Below are positions 45,314 through 55,593 of a stretch of 64,000 bases of DNA, piece by piece. Below the pieces are notes generated by a model, which worked only from the letters and a program-made list of their open reading frames with translations, made no database searches and was not told where the DNA came from. This DNA is from Benincasa hispida. Taxonomy: Eukaryota > Streptophyta > Magnoliopsida > Cucurbitales > Cucurbitaceae. Numbering within the stretch: position 1 is the stretch's first letter; every line of letters starts with the position of its first letter. The position numbers and the translations under genes are program-made. The stretch is from positions 71,194,323 through 71,258,322 of the forward strand of contig NC_052360.1 in the NCBI RefSeq assembly GCF_009727055.1, read 5' to 3'.

Positions 45314-47116
45314 TGATAACTTGTAGAAATACAAGTTATTTATGCCACCTTATCTAGATATTGTGGCCAACAATTAGTGAATATGCACCGATTGTATGAA
45401 AATTAGCCTAGAATTATAATAATTATAAATGTTCGCAATTACACCCACTAACACCATAAAGATGGAAGACAAGCCAAATTTTACTCTGTTTTGTAGGAAA
45501 CCAAGTCATCGTTTGCGCTCAAGGTTCACGAGAAACTGATCAACGCATCTCTATCACATTGCGCCCGTCAATAACAATAAAGAGACGATTACCGCAATGA
45601 CGGTGCAATGCGATAGTCGATCCAGAACTGTATTTCGACCACAGGCGGTAATAAAAAAAACACCACATATGAATTCACGATCGAAAGATGCAGCTGTGCA
45701 ATGCAAAAGCAGAGGAATAAGATATGTGTACAACTAACGATTGTGCAGAATTGACGGTCTGATTGCATAACAGAAGGAATAATATCCTTCCATCTTCGGA
45801 ATTACCATAACCATTAGTGGGCACCACAAGGTCGGAGTCAAAGGCCAGCACCTATAAATACCCCATAGATTTCAAAGAAAATTTATGCTACTTGATACGG
45901 GGCTAAGTGCTGCTAAATTGTTGAGAGAAAAGGCTGAGCTGAGTGCTTAAGTGAAGAAATATGGGAAGAAGACGAGAGAAGGTCGAGAGGTGAATCTCAG
46001 ATCTAACTTGACATACACTCAATCAGATGCTCTGTGCATAGATCTCTGCTATCGATGGAGCAAGCCTGAGAGGGAAGCTCTTCCTACCATCAAATCCATC
46101 CTATTCGGCAAGCAGATCTCCATCGAATCTGTGCCAAGACATTGGCACTTGTTTGTATCTATTCTGTCTCTTCATTGTTGTATTTCACTGTCTCTTTATT
46201 TCTTCATTCACACACCATGTATCAAACGCTTAATAGAGATTAAATGTTTCGATAGCTTTCATATTCCATTCTCTGTCTATTTTCGTTCACTCGTTAATCA
46301 CTTTCTCCATGATGTTTTCTTAATTTCCTGATAGTTAAAATGAATTAACCAAGAACTTAATCTGTGTTAAAGATATAAAATGCGTTTAGCTAAGGCAAGC
46401 TAGACGGCATCTTCACCTCTGAGAGTAGAAGTGAAGATGCCATTCTGATCTATTGAGAGAAGGTTAGAAGAATGCGTTAACTAAAGCGAGTAGTATTTCC
46501 AGACATGGAAGCAACCTTACGTTTATTACTTCAGTCTCTGTTTCACCAAAGACATGTGGGAGCGCGGCCGATCACTAAAAGGTGTACGCCAAGAAAAGAG
46601 CAGAACAGTATTTGTAGCTTCAATGCAATTGAGAACTTGTGTTGTATATATTAATTGTCTTTTTCTTTCTATTCTGTTCATAAGACTTGTCGCCGCATTC
46701 CACGTTCTTTGCATAACCTTCGCAGCCAGCCTTGACCCCAGCATCTTGTATCATGAGCCTGTATCTTGTGTCATCTAGTTAGGTTTACTGTATTTCATCT
46801 TATTATCGCATTTTTACTACTTTACTTTACTTGACCGCAATTTTAATACTTGTACAAACATACCTTTAAAGATTGAAAAACCTGGTCGCATATATCATGA
46901 ACATCTCACAATAACCTAAAACAGTCCCTGTGTTTGATCTCAGATCACACCGAGAAACTTGCGGTGGAATTACACTTGGTTCCATCGTAAGGAAACTTGT
47001 GACAACGCATGGCATACTACGTGAACATCCATGCTTAACGCATATCTAGAAGTAGTATCACATCATTCGAGCATAGAACATCATACATCCTAGTGTTAGC
47101 CTATACATCATCATCA
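45314..47116 (+). repeat. 5' LTR of E2
   Basis: 1803 bp, TGATAACTTGTAG to CATCATCA. Perfect terminal hairpin 45316-45339; TATAAATA at 45853-45860; perfect 11-bp leader hairpin 46406-46416 with 46431-46441. Donor-like AG|GTGAAT near 45985. Confidence 0.88.
45853..45860 (+). promoter_or_regulatory. LTR promoter TATA box (E2)
   Basis: TATAAATA in the context ACCTATAAATACCCC. It should drive the full-length E2 RNA. The copy in the 3' LTR is at 54368-54375. Confidence 0.75.
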
Positions 47117-47122
47117 AGTTTA

Positions 47123-47140
47123 TGGCGCCGTTGTCAGGGA
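47123..47140 (+). promoter_or_regulatory. Primer-binding site (tRNA-Asp type), E2
   Basis: TGGCGCCGTTGTCAGGGA, two mismatches to the tRNA-Asp complement, after LTR end plus AGTTTA. Single copy here, unlike the elements at 28072 and 35274. Confidence 0.8.
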
Positions 47141-47341
47141 CTGGTTAACGATTTATTGTTTGAGTATGATTTCGGTATTTTGCAGGACAGATCTTATTGT
47201 ACTGGCTGTTTAACGTGGAGAGCATCCCAACGGTTTATAAGTTTTGGTGCTGAACCGGAATTCGAAGCTGACCCTAAGATCGAGCGTACTTTTCGTACAA
47301 GGGCACATCAGAACCGAATTAGGCGAAAGAAGGCAACTAGC

Positions 47342-48683
47342 ATGGCGGACAACAATGACAATGCGGTACCAGTTGCAAATCAAGGGGCTGTTCGACCGGC
47401 TTAGAATCCTATCTTCCTGGTTGCTGATCGCAACATCCCAATGCATAATTATGCGGCACCCAATTTGTATGCTTTTTCGCTTGGAATCTCGAGCCCGATT
47501 GTGGAAGAGAACACGCGTTTCGAGATTAAGCCAGTCATTCTGCAGATGATTCAAAACGTCGAGCAGTTTGGAGGTCTAAAAGGTGAAAATCGACATGTGC
47601 GACAATCTTTCCTTACCTAGCATGACCCCAGAAAATATGACTGTATCTGTTCCCTTACACCTTGAGGGATGAGGCTAAGAGGTGGGCTTACTCACTGGAG
47701 CCAAATGAGATCACTTCATGGGAGCAACTGGTGGAGCGGTTCATGAAGAAGTTACTCCACCTGCCATCAATGCAAGTCGACGAAAGGACGTGTTGAACTT
47801 TTAAAAGAAGAAGAATAAGACCCTGAGCACCGCCTGGGTGGGATTCAGAAGACTGGTGAAAACTGCCCGCATATCGGGATCCCTGATTGCGTCTTGATGG
47901 AAACATTTTACAGTGGTTTGAACAGAGCAACGTAGGCGGTTGCTGATGCCTTCGTGACAGAAGGTTTTATGGATAAGACAGACACAGAGGCTAAAGTCAT
48001 CCTCGACCGCATCTTGCGGAATATTGATGACTGAATCGACGATGGTTATGGAGGCAGAGGCACTAATAGAAGGAAAAATGAAACAGCCATTGTCCCCGCG
48101 GAGACAATGACCACGTTGGCCGCATAGATGGCCATAGTGACCTCGATCATCCAGTCAATGGCAATTAACCTAGGAGCCATTGCTCCATAATCAGCACAAC
48201 CCACTGCACTAGTTCAATTGGTCGCAATCAGTTGCGTCAATTGTGGAGGGGCTCACGGAGTTGACGTGTGCCCATTGAACCTTCAGCAAGTGTCGCTATC
48301 CAGAACAAACCCTTCAGCAATACCTATAATCCAGGCTAGAGGAACCATCCCAACTTTGGTTGGGGAGGTAATCCCAACCTACGGGGGCCGATTAACCATC
48401 AAATGTGCAGTAAAGGGAATCCTCTTTTTCACCACAATCAAGGGAAATCAAGACCGCATAACCAGCAACCATCAACATCTAACACCTCGGAAGGCTCATT
48501 AGAGATGCTGCTGAAGCAATATATGGATAAAAACGATGCAGTGATACAAGCATAAGCGTCTTCTATAAGGAATCTGGAGATCCAAGTGAGCCAGCGGCCT
48601 CTGAGCTAAGAAGTCGAACACCAGGAACATTGCCCAGCAATTCAGAAGCCCTAGGATCTATAGGGAAGGAGCAATGTCCTTAA
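47342..48683 (+). pseudogene. E2 gag, frameshifts and stops
   Basis: ATG at 47342 opens MADNNDNAVPVANQGAVRPA, then a stop. Frames further on give RFEIKPVILQMIQN, LFPYTLRDEAKRWAYSLEP, then EQLVERFMKKL, KVILDRI, and the nucleocapsid ISCVNCGGAHGVDVCPLNLQ near 48228-48287 (C-x2-C-x3-H-x4-C). It ends after the linker SLEMLLKQYMDKNDA with a stop at 48681. A deletion after QFGG removes part of the DPHLTSFVEMC region. Collinear with A1 gag, so both descend from the same pol-less parent. Not functional as it stands. Confidence 0.82.
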
Positions 48684-49490
48684 GACATTGAGCAGGCAAG
48701 CCTGATCGCTTGCGGAGACGTGGATTGCGATCACTCAGGACAACGCAATTTTTGGTCCATATCTCAATACTATGTTTAATGTTGTACTGAATTTCTGTCT
48801 CTTTAAATTATGTATTCTGTCTTCAATTTTTCATCTAATTCAATTTTGACTTTATGAATTTATTTCCTCATTTATTTCTTTACATTTAATTATGTCTCAT
48901 CTTAAATTCCTTGACTTTTTCTATAATTAATGCGATGAACTTTAAATAGTGAATGATTGAGTAATAAAGAGAAAATTTATTACTGCAAGTCACAGCACTT
49001 GCGTTGATGAAGAATATTTAATAAAAATAATAAAAAAAAATTAACAACAAGAAAGCAAGGCGACAATGGACGCATCTCAAACCAATAAGGAATGCTTTGC
49101 GTTCACTTAACTCAACTATATTAAGTTGAGGGGTGTGTTGCGCTCGCATATGTCCTTTGCCTGTCCTTAGCCAAATGCACTATGTTGAGATATCCTCCAG
49201 AAATGCATTGGTTAAGGGGTGTGTTGGGGATATATGCACTGTTACCAGTCCTCTGCGAAAATACAGTTGTGTTGGTGAGCACAATGCGTTATTCTTTATC
49301 ATGCGTCCATTCAAATAAAATATTGAATAAAAATCCTTTTGGCAATTTGGGGGGAAGTCCAATCGATTTGTATCCCCAAGCAATTATGACTTGGCAGACG
49401 AAAGGACAGCTTTATCTGAAATTCCATAAATAAGGGAGGTGGAACAACGCGTCTGTTGAGCTGCTCGAGGCCTGTCGTCGAAAAAATCGC
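48684..49490 (+). other. Non-coding linker where pol is absent (E2)
   Basis: Collinear with 13166-13928 of A1. No coding signal. The shared left edge (CTTAAGA followed by ATTGAG then CAGGCAAG) directly after the gag stop marks the pol deletion joint. Confidence 0.7.
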
Positions 49491-49522
49491 GTTGGGCCCC
49501 ACCACGGCCCAACCTATAAATA
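49491..49522 (+). promoter_or_regulatory. Putative internal promoter ahead of ORF X (E2)
   Basis: TTGGGCCCCACC, GGCCCAACC and TATAAATA (49515-49522), 139 bases before the ATG of ORF X. The block and the spacing match A1 although the surrounding linker has diverged. Confidence 0.55.
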
Positions 49523-49653
49523 CGGCCTTCTCCTTCGTTGGAAACTCTTTACCTCACTTTGGCAAACCAGAAACCCTAAGTGTCTTGCACCAATCTCTTT
49601 CGTCTTCCCCCAGTAACTTAAGCTTTTTACTAGTCCTTTTCAAGCTCGTATCC

Positions 49654-52579
49654 ATGGCTGACCAAACCCCAAACCAATCTGCTTCACCTTTCACCCCTGA
49701 ACAAGTAGCAATGCGAGAGGCAACATTCCTGGTTTCCAGTCGCAGGATTGCCGCCCAAGCCCACACTGTCCCTAGACTCACCGAGAGAGCTCGGTGAAGT
49801 CCTTTGGCTATTAGGCCTCCTATGTTCAAGAGAGGAGGAAACACCGAGAGCATGCCTATGCCAACACCTACCGTCTCCACTGAAAGTGAATGGAAGAGAC
49901 ACGATAATACAGAGGTGTTTAGCATCATCCTGAGTACCTTGGAGCAAGAAGGTGGACTACCAGAGGTAGGGGTTGTAAACCAACCACTGCCTATGGAGGA
50001 GGAGGCGGTGGTAGTGCCAGATGGAGTAGTGAAGGATGGAGTAGTGGTGGTTGAAGAAGAAGAAAGGGGAATGATGTTTTGGTCCCAGAGACTTAAGAGA
50101 CAACTGTCATCACAGAAGCCTATGACAGACCTCCAAGAAGAGAAGAAGAAGAGATTGCGATCAAGGAAAGAGAAGAAGAAGAGATTGTAATTGAGGAGGC
50201 CAAGGAAGCTGAGGTTGCATTGGAGACCCCTGACATTGCGATGGAGAAGGTTGCATGGGATACGCAACCAGAAGGGGCTGAGAAGAAAAAGAAGAAGAAG
50301 AAGAGCAAGGGAAAGAAGGGAGAGGCAAAATCTTCACATCATCGCAAGGAAAGAAAGAACAAAGAGAAAAAGGATGATGATGAAAATGAAGAGGCCAAGA
50401 AGGAGAAAGAAGAGAGAAAATTGCGCCGACATGAAGAGAGGTGCCTAAGAAAAGAATAAGAAACAAGGTAGAGGGCTGCGAGCCCTGAGAAGGATGGAGA
50501 ATCAACCTCCGTAAGGGAGGATAGGGGGGAAACGGTGCAGTTGATGGAACCAACGCAATCTAAAGAAAAGCAATTGGTTGCGATGGATGAAAGAGAAGAA
50601 ACAGAAGGAACCCTCCTAATGCGGCGTCACAGGGAGAATGCGCCACAAGGGTCCAACATTGACCCTCAAAGATTAATTTTGGCATTGGAAGAGGAAGAGA
50701 GAAAAAGAAAAAAAGAAGAAAAGAAGCAAGAAAAGATGGTGAGAGGCAAGCTCATCATTGCAGAGGGAAATAGAAGAAGAAGATTGGAATTCAAAGAGAT
50801 GCGAAGCAACAATGAGCTTGCCAGAATTGAAGGGATTTAGAAGCGCGAGGAGGAACAGCACCTATTGCTGGCCTCTGAGCAATTTGAAGAGGAGTTTGCA
50901 AGAGAAGAAAGAGAAGAAGAAGAAGAAGAGAGGAGGAAGAAAGAACAAGAGGACAGATTATTGTTGGAAGAGAAAAGGATGAAGTGCGAAGCCAACAAGA
51001 GGCGCTTATATAAGAGCAAGGGCAAAGAACTCGCTGAGCGCAAGAAAAAAGAACAGCACAAGGAGCGGGAAAAGAGACTAAGGCAAGCAGCCTGCCTTGC
51101 GTTGGCAAAAGGCAAGGCTATAGCAGAAAGCAGCGAACCCACAGTGACTAGGAAGCGATCATCAAAGAAAAAGGAGAACGATGATATGTTGATCGAGATG
51201 GGCTTCTTTCCTACGCCAAATCCACTACCTGACCTCGTCACGAGCGTAATTATGGAACATGGGTGGGACACAATCTTCCAGTGCCCATCCATCATAGTGC
51301 CTCAGGTAGTGCGAATCTTTTACCGTGGGTGGCTACATGGAGATATAAATGCGGTGACCTTTAAGAGAGAAACAGTATACTTCAGCGCGAAGGACATCAA
51401 TGAAATTTATCAGATGAAGGACAACTCTGATGCACCAGGGAACAAGATTATTGATGATCCTACAGAAGAAAAGATGGCAGACGCACTGAGGGTATTAACG
51501 CAACCGGGCACAAGATGGTTGGTTTCACTTAATAGCATCCGCACCCTAGAGTCCAATCCTTGATTCAGGAGGGAAGGCTCTGGATTTATCAGGTCAAGAA
51601 GCGACTGATCCCAACAATGCACGATAGAACTGTATCAAGGGATTGGGTAATGGTCGCATACAGCATCGCTCTTGGCATTCCTATCGACATGGGGCAGTTG
51701 ATCGCAAGGCAGATCAGAGTATTGGTGGGGTATATACGGGGGCAGTACTTCTTCTCATGGATCGTTTGAAGTTAATGCCTAACTATGGGTGTAGGCATTG
51801 ATGAAGAGCCCATGCTAGAAGTCCACGGCCTCATCAACATCAAAATTTTGAGGTTGCTTCTAAAAGATTCCCCAGACTGCCTCGAGCTGCCAGCAAAGAG
51901 GCCTACGATCGATTTGAATGCGCCTCAAGAGCCAAGGCCCAAAAGAGAGCGAAGAAAAGGTCCAAGAATCACCAACGCAAAATCCGGAACCTATGGACCC
52001 TCTTCCTTTATTCATCCGGCCTCCAAGCCCTCCGACCCGCCAGCGTAACCCTCTTCTCCCTTACACGAGCATTTTACAAACTTTCTTCTTGTCCCCAACT
52101 CTCCTGTTGTTCACCCAGTAGCCCCATCTACACCAACAGCTTCATCACCGCAACCCACCATTCCACTGTCGCATATTGATGACCCACATGATTTGGGTGA
52201 AGGCACCTCTGCCCAACCCCAAAACGATGCTGGCGAGACATCGCAGGCACAACTATCCTTCACCTTCATGGCTATTGAGTTAGCTGAAATGAAAACCCTC
52301 TTCTCTCAATAGAAAGAGCTTGTCTCTCAACAACATCCCTTCTTCAATCAACGATTTGAGGTACTAATGGAGCGCATTGATGAGATTCAACACAGTGTTG
52401 CGACTTCAAGGGAGGCGCTCATCAATATGCAGGGCAGTGAGCATAAGATCTTCCTACACCAAAGACAGCGTAATTAAGAGTATTTTAATTTCCTTACCGC
52501 ATATCTGCATGGTCTGATGGAGTCTCCGCATCTAAGGCAACACTTATTGTTTGATGACGCTTCTGTTACACAACCTTAA
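49654..52579 (+). pseudogene. ORF X of E2, full-length form, about 975 codons, damaged
   Basis: Starts MADQTPNQSASPFTPEQVAM. Regions in order: N-terminal basic part (residues 1-90, one TGA at 49795), acidic EEEAVVV stretch, then a long Lys/Glu-rich probable coiled coil (about 50220-51130; AEKKKKKKKSKGKKGEAK, LEEEERKRKKEEKKQEK, EREEEEEERRKKEQEDR). A globular part follows (51180-51860) with DDMLIEMGFFPTPNPLPDLV, QCPSIIVPQVVRIFYRGWL, INEIYQMKDN, IYQVKKRLIPTMHDRTVSRD, VAYSIALGIPIDMGQLIARQ and HGLINIKILRLLLKDS. The C-terminus is Q-rich and ends in FNFLTAYLHG and a stop at 52577-52579. Stops at 49795, 50190, 50457, 50838, 51560 and frame changes near 50195 and 51560 kill this copy. The globular part resembles, from memory, the plant domain called putative plant transposon protein. 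It sits where Athila elements carry an env-like ORF. Function unknown. Confidence 0.75.
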
Positions 52580-53827
52580 CAGCCTCCGACGGATCCTCTG
52601 CTCCTCAACCTTAATGTTTACACTTTCTTCCAATACTATTTTTTTATGCGGCCATTCTTTACTTTGTATTCAATCCATTTTTTATTTTGTAAGTTAATCA
52701 AATTTTTTTTTACTCTTGTACACGCAATAGAAAATTTTTGTAATGCGTTCATTTGTACTTTATTTGTATACTTTGTTAATATTTAATACAATTAGATTAC
52801 ATGATTTACTCCACTTTTTTGCTTTTTTCTTTCTCTTTATCTTCCCTCGATTAATTTTTGTGACATTCTTAATCTTTTATTTTTACAATCTTCATTGTGT
52901 TGCTATGATGTATTATATGTTTATACTTAAAAGCATTTCTTATACTTAGTAATTTCTAAATAACACTTAGTTAATTCTTAGTTAGCAGTACTTTACCTTT
53001 TATCTTTCAAAGTTCTGCTCAAACCTTCTTTTTGAAACTTTCTTCTAAGTGTTTGTCTAGTCTACCCAAACGACGCAATGAGAACCTTGCTCATCTTTAA
53101 ATTTGGGGGTGGGGAAGGTCTGAGCAGATGAGATCAAGAATATGCAGTATTTAAGAAAATGCGTCCATTTTCATATACCAAAAAAATAAAAAAAAAAAAT
53201 TATGCAAAACTCCAATGTCAATGTAAGGAAAAACTACAAAATTGTTCCCAACCTGATAAGAGTTTAGTTGTGAAAGGAACCTGCTCGTAGTTGGATGTTT
53301 GTATGACACCCGTAGGAGCAAGCCAAAACGAAGGTGGGTTTCCAAGAACAATGCAGAAAAAAATATATATAGAAAAAAATAATAAAAGAATGCAAGAGAT
53401 AACTCCTCTGAATATCATGAGTAAAGTTGAAATTGGCACACAACCGTAGTTGGATGTCCGCATGACACCCATGGGAATATGTCAAAACGAAGAGTGTAAC
53501 CATGATCAATAGAATCTAAGTAAAATAAATGACGCAAAGTTTTTGCTCACCGCATATAAATACATCAAGTTGTTTTGAAAAAGAAGAGATAAACATCCTA
53601 TTTTGAAAACTAGAAAAGCATCTTGGAGAAAAATTTTTTACATAGAAGAATAAAGTAGGGCTTGCTAAGAATTAGCAAGGATAGAAGGAAATTGTGAGGT
53701 TAAGTAATGTGCCTAAGTGTAACATTCAGAGCAACCAATTGTCACAAAAATATAGGATAGGAATTGAGCATGATGGCCTTAGTAGAAGATATACTTGAGG
53801 ACAAGCATATATCTAAATTTGGGGGTG
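52580..53827 (+). other. 3' untranslated region of E2 with two polypurine tracts
   Basis: Non-coding. Internal AAATTTGGGGGTG at 53099-53111 and terminal AAATTTGGGGGTG at 53815-53827, identical 13-mers 716 bp apart. The TAGTTGGATG motif occurs at 53288 and 53447. Confidence 0.78.
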
Positions 53828-55593
53828 TGATAACGTGTAGAAATACAAGTTATTTATGCCACTTCATCTAGATATTGTGGCCAAAAGTTAGTGAATATGC
53901 ACCGATTGTATGAAAATTAGCCTAGAATTACAATAATTATAAATGTTCACAATTACACCCACTAACACCATAAAGATGGAAGACAAGCCGAATTTTACTC
54001 TGTTTTGCAGGAAACCAAGTCACCGCTTGTGCTCAAGGTTCACGAGAAACTGATCAACGCATCTCTATCACATTGTACCCGTCAGTTAACAATAAAGAGA
54101 CGATTACCGCAATGATGGCACAATGCGACAGTCAATCAAGAACTGTATTTCGACCGCATGCGGTAATAAAAACAACACTGCATGCAAATTTACGATCGAA
54201 AGATGCAACTGTGCAATGCAAAAGCGGAGGATTGAGACATGTGTACAACTAACAGTTGTGTAGAATTGGCAGTCTGATTGCATAAAAAAAGGAATAATAT
54301 CCCTCCATCTTCGGAATTACCATAACCATTAGTGAGGACGACAAGATCAGAGTCAAAGGTCTGCACCTATAAATACCCTATAGATTTCAGAGAAAATTTA
54401 TGCTACTTGATACGGGGCTAAGTGCTGCTAAATTGTTGAGAGAAAAGGCTGAGCTGAGTGCTTAAGTGATGAAATATGGGAAGAAGACGAGATAAGGCCG
54501 AGGGAAGTGAATCTCAGATCCAACCTGCCATACATCCGATCAGAAGCTCTGTGCATAGATCTCTGCTACCAGTGGAGCAAGCCTGAGAGGGAAGCTCTTC
54601 CTACCATCAAATCCATCCTATCCGGCAAGTAGATATCCATCAAATCTGTGCCAAGACATTGGTACTTGTTTGTATCTGTTCAGTCTCTTCATCATTGTAT
54701 GTCACTGTCTCTTTATCTCTTCATTCACACACCATGTATCAAACGCTTAATAGAGATATTAAATGTTTCGATAGCTTTCATATTCCATTCTCTGTGTATT
54801 TTCGTTAATCACTTTGTCCATGATATTTTCTTAATTTCTTGATGGTTAATATGAATTAAAAAAGGACTTAATCTGTGTTAATGATATAAAATGCATTTAG
54901 CTAAGGCATGTTAGACGACATCTTCACCTGTGAGAGCAGAAGTAAAGATGCTATTCTGATCTATCGAGAGAAGGTCAGAAGAATGCGATAACTAAAGTGA
55001 GTAGTACATCCAGATATGGAAGAAACCTTGCGTTTATTACGTTAGTCTCTATTTCACCACAGACATGTGGGAGCGTGGCCGATCACTGAAAGGTGTATGC
55101 CAAGAGAAGAGCAGAACAGTATTTATAGCTTTAATGCAATTGAGAACTTGTATTGTTTATATTAATTGTCATTTTCTTTCTGTTTTGTTCATAAGAATTG
55201 TCTCTGCATTCCACATTCTTTGCATAACCTTTGCAGCAAGCCTTAACCCCAACATCTTGTATCATCTAGCTTAGGTTTACTGTATTTCATCTTATTATCA
55301 CATTTTTATTGCTTTACTTTACTTGACCGTAATTTTAATACTTGCACAAACACACCTTTTAAGATTGAAAAACCTAGTCATATATATCATGATCATCTCA
55401 CAATAACCTAAATTAGTCTCTGTGTTCGACCTCGAAACTTGCGGTGGAATTACACTTGGTTCCATCATAAGGAAACTTGTGACAACGCATGGCATACTAC
55501 ATGAACATCCATGCTTAACGCATATCTAGAAGTAGTATCGCATCATTCGAGCATAGAACATCATACATCTCAGTGTTAGCCTATACATCGTCA
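53828..55593 (+). repeat. 3' LTR of E2
   Basis: 1766 bp. Terminal hairpin has one mismatch (ATAACGTGTA). U3 palindrome ACCGCATGCGGT at 54153-54164, TATAAATA at 54368-54375. Ends CATCGTCA, then E1 pol resumes. Confidence 0.87.

Larger units (their letters stand above)
45314..55593 (+). mobile_element. Element E2: complete non-autonomous family A element nested in E1
   Basis: 10,280 bp: 5' LTR 45314-47116, PBS 47123, gag pseudogene 47342-48683, linker, internal TATA box 49515, ORF X 49654-52579, 3' untranslated region, polypurine tract 53815-53827, 3' LTR 53828-55593. There is no pol. I find no perfect 5-bp target duplication (left flank ATCGC, right flank AAAAT). The two LTRs differ at many positions, so it is not recent, but it is younger than E1. 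Confidence 0.85.

Noticed and set aside
51180..51860. ORF X as a retroviral-type envelope protein
   Set aside because: No signal peptide, no hydrophobic fusion or membrane segment and no cysteine pattern; only its position resembles env.
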